NCBI RefSeq assembly: GCF_937129525.1
Contig: NZ_CAKZNK010000083.1
Coordinates: 1 to 63,676 of the forward strand
Length of the DNA: 63,676 bases
Direction: 5' to 3'
Origin: an uncultured Chloroflexus sp.
Lineage (GTDB): Bacteria; Chloroflexota; Chloroflexia; Chloroflexales; Chloroflexaceae
The notes beneath the pieces are model-generated. The model was given only the letters and a program-made list of their open reading frames with translations, searched no databases and was not told where the DNA came from. Shown in pieces: positions 24,530 through 34,100 of the stretch (positions are counted from its first letter, which is position 1; each line of letters begins with the position of its first letter). The translations under genes and the position numbers were made by a program.

Positions 24530-25891
24530 CTACTTACATCGATTCAATTCCGCCGGCACTGCGCACGGCGGCGCAGTCTGCTCTGGTGTAAAGAGTGTCA
24601 CCAGCTCGAAGAACTTGAAGTCGGGGTCATTGGTGTTGAGCAGGCGCACCAGAGTCATCGGTTGCAGCAAGACGTGATCCTCGGCGCGCACGGTGTACGT
24701 TCCTTTCGGCCCCTCAAAGGTCATGCCCTCAAGCGCGGCAATCAACCCATCCGCCGCCGGGTCGCCATTCGTTTGCTCGAGCGCCTTAACCAGCATAATG
24801 GCTGCATTGAAGCCGCTCTCGGTGAAGAGATCTGGTGGAACGCCATATTCGGCCTTGTGTCGCTCGATCAGCCAGTTGTTGACCGGGTTGTCAAACAGGC
24901 TGTAGTGGTAGACACTCACACCCACCGAGCCAATCGCGTCGGCGTAACCGTTCACCATCGTCTGGTTGTCGCCAAAGCCGGTTGCAACCGTCATCACATC
25001 AAACACACCCAGTTGCTGCATCTGCTGGAACATCGGCACGAAACCGGTGCCCGACCAGGTTACGATCAACACTTCCGCACCCGAGTCGAGCAATTGGTTG
25101 ATGTACGGAGTGAAGTCGGTTGTATCCGGCGGCGCGAAGACGGTACCCGCGCCTTCGGCAGTGTCGTTGAGGACAAATTCGCCCCCCAGCGCTTTGACGG
25201 TTGCGTAGAATGCGCCAGCGGAACCGCGCCCGAAGGCATTGTCTTGCGCAATCTGAATAAACTTTTTGCCTGTCTGCAAGAGCGCAGCGCTCATCGTCAG
25301 CGCATCCTGAACGCTGGTGCGACCGGCGCGGAATGTGTAGATGTTGAAGTTGTCACCGGTCAACGCCGGAGTGGCAGCCGGAGCGGCGATGTACACGATC
25401 TTATTCTCGGCAGCGACAGCCGAGATAGCCAGCGCTACGGGTGAGCTGGGTGAACCAACCAGCACATCAGCGCCATCGCTCTCGATAGCCTCACGCGCCA
25501 GCGAAACTCCGGTTTCCGGGTTGCTGGCAGTGTCCTTGACGACCACTCGAATCTCGCGGCCTGCCACCTGATTGGTTCCGTTGGTAGCGTACTCTAGCCC
25601 CAGCGTAAAGCCTCGCTCAAGCATAGGCCCATAGATCGCAAGCAAGCCCGAGTTGTCGGTCATCAGGCCAACCACAATCGGTTCACCGGCAGGCGCAGTG
25701 GTCGGTTGCGGCGCTGCCGTGGGTTGCGGCGCAGCCGTTGGTTGTGGCGCAGCCGTGGGTTGCGGCGCAGCCGTTGGTTGCGGCGCAGCCGTTGGTTGTG
25801 CGGTCTGACCGCTGCCACAGGCGCTGAGCGCCATGGCGAGGATAACCAGCAGGGTGATGATTAACCGGCGAATAAGACAGTTACTCTGCAT
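24530..25891 (-). CDS. livK: ABC transporter substrate-binding lipoprotein (LivK-type)
   Basis: This 453-residue precursor has a lipoprotein signal with lipobox ALSACGSG (Cys ~25), then a Pro/Thr/Ala linker of five near-identical PQPTAA hexapeptides, then a type I periplasmic-binding fold starting PIVVGLMTDNSGLLAIYGP. Internal landmarks are VLVGSPSSPVALAISAVAAENKI and FIQIAQDNAFGRGSAGAFY. Such receptors bind branched-chain amino acids, but also aromatic and other organic acids. The catabolic genes just upstream suggest the latter. AAAGGAG lies 9 nt before the ATG. The hexapeptide repeat is visible in the DNA as a microsatellite at about 25690-25800 and may vary in copy number. Confidence 0.9.
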   Translation of the reverse strand: MQSNCLIRRLIITLLVILAMALSACGSGQTAQPTAAPQPTAAPQPTAAPQPTAAPQPTAAPQPTTAPAGEPIVVGLMTDNSGLLAIYGPMLERGFTLGLEYATNGTNQVAGREIRVVVKDTASNPETGVSLAREAIESDGADVLVGSPSSPVALAISAVAAENKIVYIAAPAATPALTGDNFNIYTFRAGRTSVQDALTMSAALLQTGKKFIQIAQDNAFGRGSAGAFYATVKALGGEFVLNDTAEGAGTVFAPPDTTDFTPYINQLLDSGAEVLIVTWSGTGFVPMFQQMQQLGVFDVMTVATGFGDNQTMVNGYADAIGSVGVSVYHYSLFDNPVNNWLIERHKAEYGVPPDLFTESGFNAAIMLVKALEQTNGDPAADGLIAALEGMTFEGPKGTYTVRAEDHVLLQPMTLVRLLNTNDPDFKFFELVTLFTPEQTAPPCAVPAELNRCK

Positions 25892-25960
25892 TGAACGGTC
25901 TCCTTTGACTAACCTCTTCCCTATGCCAGCGGGATTGTCTCCCGAACGAGATGACCGGTA

Positions 25961-26317
25961 TTAGCGGGGCGCCATTACCAGCGCTTCGCCATCAGCAATG
26001 ACTTGACCATCGGCGCCAGTGCAAAGAGTGCGTAACGTTATCAGCGGTTTGTCGGCGCGGATGTGTGTGATCGTTACCGTGGCGGTGAGTAGCTCGCCGA
26101 TACGGGCAGTATCGGCAAAAGTGAAATCTTGTTTGAGGTAGACTGATCCAGAGCCGGGTAGTTCCACACCAAGCAGGTACGAAAAGAGCGCGCCGATCAG
26201 CGGTTCGGGCACCGTCTCACCTACCTGGTCACCGCAGAGTTCGGCATAGGCGTTGACCAGGTTGTGGTCATATACACGCTGTACAGAAGCCTGCATCCCA
26301 ACAGCAAGCTGGTTCAC
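25961..26317 (-). CDS. MaoC-like hot-dog protein without catalytic residues
   Basis: This 118-residue protein has a hot-dog fold pattern (VYLKQDFTFADTARIGELLTATVTI, abbreviated, with the long central helix region AYAELCGDQVG). The hydratase 2 motif DxNPxH is missing: where family members have it, this protein reads GDQVGETVPEPLIGALFSYLLG. It overlaps the crotonase gene by 4 bp (ATGA). A full MaoC protein with the motif lies two genes upstream. In HadAB-type dehydratases one catalytic and one non-catalytic hot-dog subunit form the enzyme, and this pair could be an example. It could alternatively be a thioesterase-like binding protein. Confidence 0.7.
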   Translation of the reverse strand: MNQLAVGMQASVQRVYDHNLVNAYAELCGDQVGETVPEPLIGALFSYLLGVELPGSGSVYLKQDFTFADTARIGELLTATVTITHIRADKPLITLRTLCTGADGQVIADGEALVMAPR

Positions 26318-27105
26318 GGTTCTGCCTCCATTTGGCTCAGGGCGCGTTGCCGGTCAAGAAACGCTTTAAGGCCGATGTCCGCTTCAATCGATTGGATCTG
26401 GACGCAAAACGTTTCTCGCTCGCATCGTAGCGCCTCAGCTAATTGATCGCGTTCCCGCCAGAGCAGACGGCGGGCGCAGGCGACACTACCGGGAAACTGC
26501 GCCGCAATCTGATGAGCGATTGCCTGCGCTTCCTCGGTGAGATGACTGGTCGGGATCAACCGGTTAGCCAGCCCCCATGCCACGGCTTCGGCGGCGCTGA
26601 TCGAACGTTCGAGTAGCAGGGTTTCAGCAGCGCGTCGCTGACCGATCAGGCGTGGCAAGAGCGTTGCCCAACCTCCTTCTGGTCCCAGGCCAAGGGTGGT
26701 GGCATAGGCAGTAAACGTCGCTTCCGGCGTCACCAGTACGACATCTGCGACCAGCACAAAACCTATTGCGCTCCCGTTAACTGGTCCCTGCACTGCGACG
26801 ATCAGCGGCGCCGGTAAATCGATCAGTTCGAGAATGACGCGATGCAAGCAATCCAGGAGATGCGCTGCGTAGGTAGCGCGATCGGCCTGGCTGACTAGCG
26901 CCGTAATGTCGCTCCCGCGCGAAAACGTTTGACCGGCGGCTTGTAACACTACGGCGCGCAGGCCGCGATACTGGCGCGCAACGGCAATCGCGTCAAGCAA
27001 CGCTGTCAGCAGTTCCGGTGTTAAACTGTTGCCCTGTTCTGGCCGGTTGAGCGTTAAGATTACGACCGGCCCATCAGGATGAATGGTGACCATAGGGTTA
27101 TGCAT
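26314..27105 (-). CDS. Enoyl-CoA hydratase/isomerase (crotonase family)
   Basis: This 263-residue protein has the crotonase pattern: VVILTLNRPEQGNSLTPEL at the N-terminus, the oxyanion-hole segments FSRGSDITAL and VQGPVNGSAIGFVLVADVV, and TLGLGPEGGWATLLPRLIGQ (~135-155) with Glu in GPEGG near the usual catalytic position. The hydratase-type second glutamate is not clearly conserved, so isomerase or hydrolase activity is possible. The ATG at 27105 overlaps the upstream MaoC gene by 8 bp. It acts on a CoA thioester, presumably one made by the acyl-CoA synthetase at 29486. Confidence 0.85.
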   Translation of the reverse strand: MHNPMVTIHPDGPVVILTLNRPEQGNSLTPELLTALLDAIAVARQYRGLRAVVLQAAGQTFSRGSDITALVSQADRATYAAHLLDCLHRVILELIDLPAPLIVAVQGPVNGSAIGFVLVADVVLVTPEATFTAYATTLGLGPEGGWATLLPRLIGQRRAAETLLLERSISAAEAVAWGLANRLIPTSHLTEEAQAIAHQIAAQFPGSVACARRLLWRERDQLAEALRCERETFCVQIQSIEADIGLKAFLDRQRALSQMEAEP

Positions 27106-27490
27106 GCCTGATCTCTAGAACCGTTTCACCGCTGCACGCCACTTTGCCATCGTTACGAGTCACGATCACAGCGCATCGGATCTGGTTGCGGTTGCTTTCC
27201 AACACCTCAACTCTGATCTCAATCTCATCGCCGGCAAAGACAGGATTGGTGAAGCTCAGCGTTTGTTGCCGCTGCGCTGCGGCTGGCGCAAGCGCGCGCA
27301 GCGCCGTTCGCAGGTAGCCGTAAAGCAGCATGCCGTGGGCAATGGTGCGACCGAAACGGGTTGTTGCCGCGACAGCGGGATCGATATGGATCGGGTTGGT
27401 GTCACCGCTCACCTCGGCAAAGCGGTCGATGTCCGCTTGTGTGACAATGTGAGAACGGTTGTACCGCGTGCCAACTGGAATAGGTGTCAT
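27098..27490 (-). CDS. MaoC-family (R)-enoyl-CoA hydratase
   Basis: This 130-residue single hot-dog domain has the hydratase 2 active-site motif intact: FAEVSGDTNPIHIDPAVAA (Asp and His of DxNPxH) followed by FGRTIAHGMLLYGYL. It hydrates trans-2-enoyl-CoA to the (R)-3-hydroxyacyl-CoA. It is encoded 55 bp after the alpha/beta hydrolase and overlaps the crotonase gene. The companion at 25961 has the same fold but no such residues, so the two may form a heteromer. Confidence 0.85.
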   Translation of the reverse strand: MTPIPVGTRYNRSHIVTQADIDRFAEVSGDTNPIHIDPAVAATTRFGRTIAHGMLLYGYLRTALRALAPAAAQRQQTLSFTNPVFAGDEIEIRVEVLESNRNQIRCAVIVTRNDGKVACSGETVLEIRHA

Positions 27491-27545
27491 ACAGGTGCTT
27501 CCTGGTATGATCGGCGCTCCGGTAAAGACCGACGCGCAACAGATG

Positions 27546-28313
27546 TCATCGCGCGCGCCAATGCGGCACTAACAAGGCAAGCAGTTGGTCAGGCGCTTCA
27601 AGATTGGCCGAATGCCCCACACCGGGGATGATATGCGCTTCGACCCCGAGCGCTGCGGCGGCGCGTTTGACCGTCTCGGCGGTCACCAATGGATCGAGTT
27701 CACCACCCATGACCAGCGCCGGCGCGCCGATTGCGCGCAATTGATCGCCGGGTTTCCATTCGCGCAGAGCGTTAATCGCGCCATTGGCTGCGCTCAACCG
27801 CTGACTGTGGCCGATGGCAACCAGTTCGCGCCAGCGGTCATCGTCGGGCGCAGTTGGCGCCATTGCTTTGATCGCCTGGGCAAAGAAGTCAGGGTTGTCT
27901 TTCAATAGCTGCTGTCGCTCTGGCTGATAGACCTCATCCGGCATGCCATCAACCCATGGCGGCGCCAGTACTGCGATCGTTGCCACTCGTTCGGGATGTT
28001 CGAGCGCTGCCTGCAAGACGACCGCCGCTCCCAGGGAATGCCCGACCAGATGGCAGCGCGACAGCCCAAGCGCATCGGCGAAATGCCAGAGATCGGCAGC
28101 CATTGACGACAGCCGGTAGTCGTGGTCTGGCCCCTGGGTTGAGCCTCGTCCGCGCAAGTCGGGAGCAAGACCGCGGTAGCCGGCTGGGAGCCGTTCGAGC
28201 ACACGCAACCACCAGCCACAACTGGCCCAGTTGCCATGCACGAAGATGATCGGTTCACCCTGCCCGTAGTCAAGATAGTGAATCTCAAGATCTCCTGCCT
28301 GGATGGTGGGCAT
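27546..28313 (-). CDS. Alpha/beta hydrolase
   Basis: This 255-residue enzyme has the nucleophile elbow VGHSLGAAVV (Ser ~94), the oxyanion segment VHGNWASCGWW, an acid in GGELDPLV and the base in GVGHSANLEAP. The triad is complete. AGGAGGG lies 5 nt before the ATG at 28313. It is one of two unrelated alpha/beta hydrolases in this block. Likely activities are ester, lactone or C-C (beta-ketone, enol-lactone) hydrolysis of a pathway intermediate; the sequence does not decide between them. Confidence 0.85.
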   Translation of the reverse strand: MPTIQAGDLEIHYLDYGQGEPIIFVHGNWASCGWWLRVLERLPAGYRGLAPDLRGRGSTQGPDHDYRLSSMAADLWHFADALGLSRCHLVGHSLGAAVVLQAALEHPERVATIAVLAPPWVDGMPDEVYQPERQQLLKDNPDFFAQAIKAMAPTAPDDDRWRELVAIGHSQRLSAANGAINALREWKPGDQLRAIGAPALVMGGELDPLVTAETVKRAAAALGVEAHIIPGVGHSANLEAPDQLLALLVPHWRAR

Positions 28314-28340
28314 AAGCCCTCCTTTTGCGCGTAGTGCCAA

Positions 28341-29411
28341 TTACCCTGCCTGCTGCAAATGAGCATGGAATGCCTGATTAAACTGCTCCGGATACTCGAG
28401 ATACGGCGTATGGCCGCAATTCTCGAAGAGCACTTCACGGAATTGACCACCGTCGGCAGCGTAACGCTCAAGTACCGCCCGAGTCTGACTGACCATAGGT
28501 TGCGGCGGATGCGCCTCTGCGCCAGGCCAGTCAGGCAACACGCCAAGCTGACCGAGCGTGCCAACATCGAAGAGTGACATGTCGCTCACAATCTGATCGT
28601 CGGCGCCGCGCACCCAGAGGATGGGAGGTTTGGGTTGAGCGGCAATGAAACGAGTGACCGAGTCGCCGACGTAGAGTGGCGAGATGGCATTGATCGGCCC
28701 CCAGACTCCAGGGGCGATACCCGGCCAGTTGGGCGAGACCTTGAAGTCGCCAGGGTAACGCTGCGGCCCGATCTTTTCGCTGAGCATCGATGCGAGCAGC
28801 GCCTCTTCGCGAGCCGGACGAAATGGAGGTTTCCAGTAATAGGTATTCATCACCACGCGCGGCGCGGCTGGGCCGGCCTCTTCGGTCGTATCACCCGCTG
28901 CCATCCGTTCAACAAACGCCTGATTGACTGTTCCGCCACCCGATCCGGCTCCGTCGGGCCAGCACAGTTCGCCGTTTAACCCTTTACACCCCCCAAAGCC
29001 GTAAGGCGAACCGGGCGCGACCAGGGTCGCGGTGATGATCCGTTGCGGCGCAGCAGCAATGAGGTTAAAGAGGACGACGCCGCCGAGTGAGTGACCAGCC
29101 GCGTGACAACGATCGATACCGAGCGTATCGAGTAATGCCAGCAGGTCATCGACCCAATCACCGCAGCCGCGGGTAGCATCAATGAGCGCGTCTTCAGTCT
29201 CGCCGTAGCCGCGCAGATCGGGCGCGATGGCCCGAAAGCCTGCCGGCAGCGCCAGCATCGTCTCTTCCCAGAAGGTCGCCGATGAGGCATTCCCGTGGAT
29301 GAAGAGCACTGGCGTGCCATCGGTTGGGCCGCTGCTGAGGACGTGCATGTGTAGGCGTGGCGTTTGCACCATCGTCGAGGTGACGCCGGGCAAAGTCGGG
29401 ATTTTGCTCAT
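28341..29411 (-). CDS. Alpha/beta hydrolase
   Basis: This 356-residue hydrolase has FIHGNASSATFWEE (oxyanion), nucleophile AAGHSLGGVVLFN (Ser ~108), acid in VRGADDQIVSD and base in ENCGHTPYLEYPEQF. A cap of about 100 residues lies between the Ser motif and the acid (with GGCKGLNGELCWPDGAGSGGG, abbreviated). It is longer than its neighbour and only distantly related to it. The ATG at 29411 follows the acyl-CoA synthetase by 74 bp in the same direction. Substrate unknown; grouped with the same catabolic set. Confidence 0.85.
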   Translation of the reverse strand: MSKIPTLPGVTSTMVQTPRLHMHVLSSGPTDGTPVLFIHGNASSATFWEETMLALPAGFRAIAPDLRGYGETEDALIDATRGCGDWVDDLLALLDTLGIDRCHAAGHSLGGVVLFNLIAAAPQRIITATLVAPGSPYGFGGCKGLNGELCWPDGAGSGGGTVNQAFVERMAAGDTTEEAGPAAPRVVMNTYYWKPPFRPAREEALLASMLSEKIGPQRYPGDFKVSPNWPGIAPGVWGPINAISPLYVGDSVTRFIAAQPKPPILWVRGADDQIVSDMSLFDVGTLGQLGVLPDWPGAEAHPPQPMVSQTRAVLERYAADGGQFREVLFENCGHTPYLEYPEQFNQAFHAHLQQAG

Positions 29412-29485
29412 ATTGTTCTCCAGTCTTTGCTAAACATTGCCGCCAGTGCGCCAGAGCGCCTCAATGGCGCTCTGACTTCCGTCGT

Positions 29486-31024
29486 CTACTCCTGCTGAAA
29501 CATGCGTTTTAGCGCCTGTTTATCGATCTTGCCGGCGCCGGTTTTGGGGAGTTCGGGCAACATGATGATCCGTTTGGGCAGCTTGTAACGGGCCAAACGA
29601 GTGCTGGCGAACGCGAGCAAGTCTTGCTCCGAGAGTTCGCTCCCGGGACGCACCACCACGGCGGCCCAGCCGACTTCGCCCCAGTGCGGATCGGGCATGC
29701 CGACCAGCGCCACTTCTGCAACCGCGGGGTATCCGGCCAGGACACTCTCAACCTCGGCGGGATAGATATTTTCGCCGCCCGAAATGATCACATCTTTCAA
29801 CCGGCCAACAATCCGATAGCAGCCATCGGCATCAAAACAGGCGAGATCGCCGGTGCGCAGCCAGCCATCAACAAAGGTGGCAGCAGTTTCCGCCGGTCGC
29901 CGCCAATAGCCGGCGCAGACATGGGGGCCGCGAATTTGCAATTCGCCGATTTCATCTGGGCCACAGAGATGACCGTCAGCAGCTACCACTCGCAGATCAA
30001 CGAACATGAGCGGGTAACCGACCGCGCCGGGTTTGACTCGCACCAGCTCCGGTGGCAACCAGAAGGTATTGGGGCCGGCTTCGGTGAGGCCGTAACCGGT
30101 CTTGAAGTCGATGCCGCGCTCCCAGAAGGCATGAAAGACCGGTTCAGGACAGGGAGCGCCGCCGCTGATCACGATCCGCATGCGGCTGAAATCGACTTCA
30201 GGCCAGCGGGGATGTTGCTGCATCGCGATGAACATCGTCGGCACACCAAAGAAGAGGGTGGCCGGGCCGTGATCGATGAGATCGAAGACTTGATCGACAT
30301 TGAAGCTGCGGCAAACGATGGAGGTACCGCCGATCTGTACCAGCGGCGCGGTAAAGACATTCATCCCGCCGGTGTGGAAGAGGGGCGCATTCAAAATGGC
30401 AACATCGTCGGGGCGCAATCCCCAGCTCATGACCGTGTTGACCGCATTCGCGGCGATGCTGCGGTAGGTGAGAATGGCCCCTTTCGGCAAACCGGTGCTG
30501 CCGCCGGTGTAGCAGATCACCCAGGGATCTTCCCAGCGCAGGGTAACCGAAGCAAAGCCAGCCGGGAGCGTATCGCGTTGGGTCATGACCGGATCGGCGG
30601 GGACGGCGGGAGACGCGCCATCGATGGCCAGCCAGTGAGTGACGGTTGGCGCCTGATCGCGCAAAGTGAGCGTCAAGGCAGCGTATTCAGGGCCATAGGC
30701 TAACACTTTCGGTTCGCCATCGGCAATGAGCTGACTCAATTCGACCGCCGTCAGCCGCCAGTTGAGCGGCTGCAAAATTGCGCCGATCTTGGCGCAAGCA
30801 AACCAGAGATCGAGCAGATCAACACAATTCTGAGCCAGCGTTGCCACTCGATCGCCGCGTTCGACTCCTAATGAGCGGAGGAGGTGAGCGGTACGGTTAA
30901 CCGCCACATTCCACTCGCCGTAGGTGATCGGTCGCATCTCGTGTTGGGCGTCGAACAACGCCACCTTGTGCGGTGACAGTTGCGCGCGTCGGCCAAGCCA
31001 GTCGCCAAGGTACATCTCGTCCAT
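29486..31024 (-). CDS. AMP-forming acyl-CoA synthetase
   Basis: This protein of about 512 residues belongs to the ANL superfamily. Seen: phosphate-binding CYTGGSTGLPKGAIL, TGYGLTEAGPN (adenine/acyl site), LRTGDLACFD, the hinge GRLKDVIISGGENIYPAE and the C-terminal catalytic lysine in KTGAGKIDKQALK. It activates a carboxylic acid to its CoA thioester with ATP. Fatty, aromatic or alicyclic acids are all possible. The start is uncertain: ATG 31024 (MDEMYLGDW) or 31015. A longer reading from 31060 begins with basic residues (RIPRRRRR) that look non-coding. It probably supplies the first step for the hydratases downstream. Confidence 0.87.
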   Translation of the reverse strand: MDEMYLGDWLGRRAQLSPHKVALFDAQHEMRPITYGEWNVAVNRTAHLLRSLGVERGDRVATLAQNCVDLLDLWFACAKIGAILQPLNWRLTAVELSQLIADGEPKVLAYGPEYAALTLTLRDQAPTVTHWLAIDGASPAVPADPVMTQRDTLPAGFASVTLRWEDPWVICYTGGSTGLPKGAILTYRSIAANAVNTVMSWGLRPDDVAILNAPLFHTGGMNVFTAPLVQIGGTSIVCRSFNVDQVFDLIDHGPATLFFGVPTMFIAMQQHPRWPEVDFSRMRIVISGGAPCPEPVFHAFWERGIDFKTGYGLTEAGPNTFWLPPELVRVKPGAVGYPLMFVDLRVVAADGHLCGPDEIGELQIRGPHVCAGYWRRPAETAATFVDGWLRTGDLACFDADGCYRIVGRLKDVIISGGENIYPAEVESVLAGYPAVAEVALVGMPDPHWGEVGWAAVVVRPGSELSEQDLLAFASTRLARYKLPKRIIMLPELPKTGAGKIDKQALKRMFQQE

Positions 31025-31120
31025 GAGTTGTGTGCGGCGTCGCCGCCGCGGTATGCGCACATGCGCAGCTTGCAGCCGGGGATTTGCTGGCGAGAGTAGC
31101 AGATGCAGGTTGCGTCGTGG

Positions 31121-34100
31121 TTACAAATCGGTAACAGGAGGCACGATGAGATCGCCGTGGCGAAGCTGTTCGGCCAGCGCGAGCGTGTTCGGGGCCGGTT
31201 CGACATCGAGTTCACGGGCCAGCGTGTCGGCGCAACGCTGGAAAACGCGCAGAGCGGCAGCCCGATTGCCCTGGCGGGCATAGGCCAGCATCAAAAAGCG
31301 ATAAGCGCGCTCCCAGCAATTATCACAGGCGAGAATGCGCTCAGACAGGGCGATCAGCTCTTCATCACGCCGCTGCTCAGCATACACCTGAGCCAGCCGA
31401 TCAGCGCTGCGCAGGAAGGTATTGCGCAACCGTTCGCGTTCGGCTTCGGCCCAACTCTCGTACAGCGCATCGGGCAAGAAATCGCCCTGATAGAGTTGCA
31501 GTGCCGCATGCAGTCGCTGCATACCGGCTTCAGTCTGGCCTTGATCGAGCAGGCGCACACCGGCGGCGCAGCCAGTCTGGAACTCGGCGCAATCAAGCCA
31601 AATGTCGGCATTAGGCCGCAATCGATAGGCGCTGCCGTCGCGAGCGATAAACGAGGAAGTCGCCTCAGCCCGAGCCGGTTCGAGCGCGCGGTAAAGCGCG
31701 CTTAGCGCAACTTTGAAATCGCGAACTGCCGCATCTGGACTGAGGTGCGGCCAAAGCATTTCGGCCAGCTCCTCGCGTTGCAGCCATCGTCCCCGATAGG
31801 TTATCAGCGCTTGAAAGAGCTGGCGCGCCTTGTCGCGTTGCCATTCGCGGGTTTCAATCTCGCGGTCGCCGCGCCAGACTCGAAATGCGCCCAGGGTTTG
31901 CACACGCAACTGATAGCCAGGGTGGACTTCCAGGCCGCGCAAACCGAGCGTCGTGAGCAATCGTTCGATGTAATCGCGGTGCTGATTGCGCGCGCGCGCA
32001 GCCAGCATCATCGGCAACGCGCGCCGCGGATCGGGCAATCCCAGAAAGGTGGGACGGGTGAAGAGATAGTCGTAACCATGGGTGGCGCTCAATTCCAGCG
32101 CTTCACCGATAGCTGCCGTAGCCGCTGCATCCTGACGCTGTTCGTGATAACAGACGGCCAGCCAGAGAGCGGCGACGGCCTGACCGAACCGGTCGCTACA
32201 GGCGCGCAAATCGGCGCGGGTCGTTAACAACAATTCTTGCGCTTGCTCGAGCTGGCCGGCAATCAGGTGACTGACACCGCGCTGGAGCTGGATCATCGCC
32301 CCCAACCAGAGATCGCCGGCCCAGCGACAGAAGGCCTGACCTTCGGCGGCAGCGCTTTCAGCAGCGGCCAGATCGCCGGTCAATCCGTAGAGACGGGTCA
32401 ACCCCCAGAGCGGTTCTACCCGCAACCGCTCGACACCAAGCGCCTGACCTTCAGCCAGGGCTTTGCGATAATATTCAAGCGCGCAATGACGGGCGGCAAC
32501 GCCCTCGGTGGCACTCTTGAGCAGCCAGGCATGTCCAAGACGGGCATACGCGACTGAGGTGATAAAACGGGAATGGCGCTCAATGCCGACCTGCACCCCC
32601 TCGTTAGCCAGGGCCAGCGCCTGATCCGCGTCGCCTTCAAAGGCTGCAATTAAAGCCAGTACCAACACCGCCTCGCGATGTCCACGCGGAGTCGGCGTTG
32701 CGCCGCGGGCTGTCGCCAGTCGTTCCTGATCGCGCCATGCCTGCAACAATGCCCGCGCAGCCATCAGTTGACCGGTGCGCAACTTCACCCGCGCGCTGAG
32801 CAGATCGGCAGCGGGACTGGCGGCGCGTAACTGGCTTGCCTGCTGCTGTAAGGCTTCAGCTTCGGCTGGCTGGCCCATATTGAGCTTATTTTCCGCTAGC
32901 AGCTCAAGCACGCGAGCGCGCGCTACCTGATCTTCTAACCCTTCGCTCACCCGCAACGCCTCTTGCAAAACGCTCTCGGCCTGAGCCGGCTGCACTTGAT
33001 CAATATACACCTGCGCCTGACCGTAGAGTGCGCGCGCTAGCTCGGCGCGGTCGCCACGCTGCCGGCTGGTCGTCTCGGCCTGCGCATACCAGTTCCGCGC
33101 TTCTTCGAAACGCGCGCGCAAGCGGTAAAGATCGCCAAGGTAACACTGTAAACGCGGGCGAGTGGCAATGAGTTCAGCCGGCAGCGCATCGATCCAACCG
33201 GCCAGCGTATCAAGCCGGCCATTGCGCAACGCCTCTTCGCCGGCAGACACAATGGCATCAGCGGCAGTGGTCACTTCACCAGCGGCAAACCAGTGGTAGA
33301 TGGCTTCCTCGGCAGCGCCGGCGGCAGCATAGTGCTGCGCGGCGCGTCGATGACGCGCCGGTAGATCGGGATCGTGACGGGTCTGCTGGCGCAAGAAGTC
33401 GCTGAAGAGGTGGTGATAGCGATAATGATTGGCGTCAAGTTCAACCAGAAAGAGATCGCGATCGCGCACCTGCGCAAGCAGTTCGGCGCTATCATTCGCC
33501 TGGCGCACGGCATCGCAAGCCGCTGCTGTCAGCAGGCGCAAAGGCGCAGTGGCGCGCAAAAAGCCGGCAATCTCAGGCGGCTGACGGTCAAGTACGTCAG
33601 AAGCGAGGAAATCGAACAGCGCTCCCAGCGATGCCGGGCCATTAGCCAGCAACTCAGCGACGCTCCGGGCCTGTCCGCTGCGCAAGCCTTGCCAGACGAG
33701 CTGTAACGCAATCGGCCAGCCTTCGGTATGGTGGCTGAGCAGATCCACATCGGCGGCGCTCAGCGGCATACCAAAGATATTGGCAAAGAGTGCAGCTATC
33801 TCATCGCGAGTGAAAGCCAGCGCCTCGCGTTGCAATTCCAACACTTCACCGCGAGCGCGCCAACGCACCAGCTCAGCGCTGATGATCGGGTACCGGGTAG
33901 CGATCAGCAGGCTCAACCACTGCGGCGCATATGTAATCAGGCGCTCGGTCAAGGCCCGAATCTCGGCTGAAGCGGTTACAAAGTGATAGTCGTCAAGAAT
34001 GAGCAACGTTGGGCGCGGCGGCGCATCGGCCAGCGCATTGAGCAGACCGTCAAGCGCCTGCGTCCAGGCAGTGCGGTCAGCGGGACTGGCATGCAGCGCA

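Noticed and set aside
24662-25444. Plus-strand open frame opposite livK
   Set aside because: It mirrors the binding-protein gene, has low-complexity composition, no ribosome site and no recognisable motif.
29624-30703. Long plus-strand open frame opposite the acyl-CoA synthetase gene
   Set aside because: Its translation has no domain, and the minus strand encodes a complete synthetase with all motifs; the frame is open only because of codon bias.
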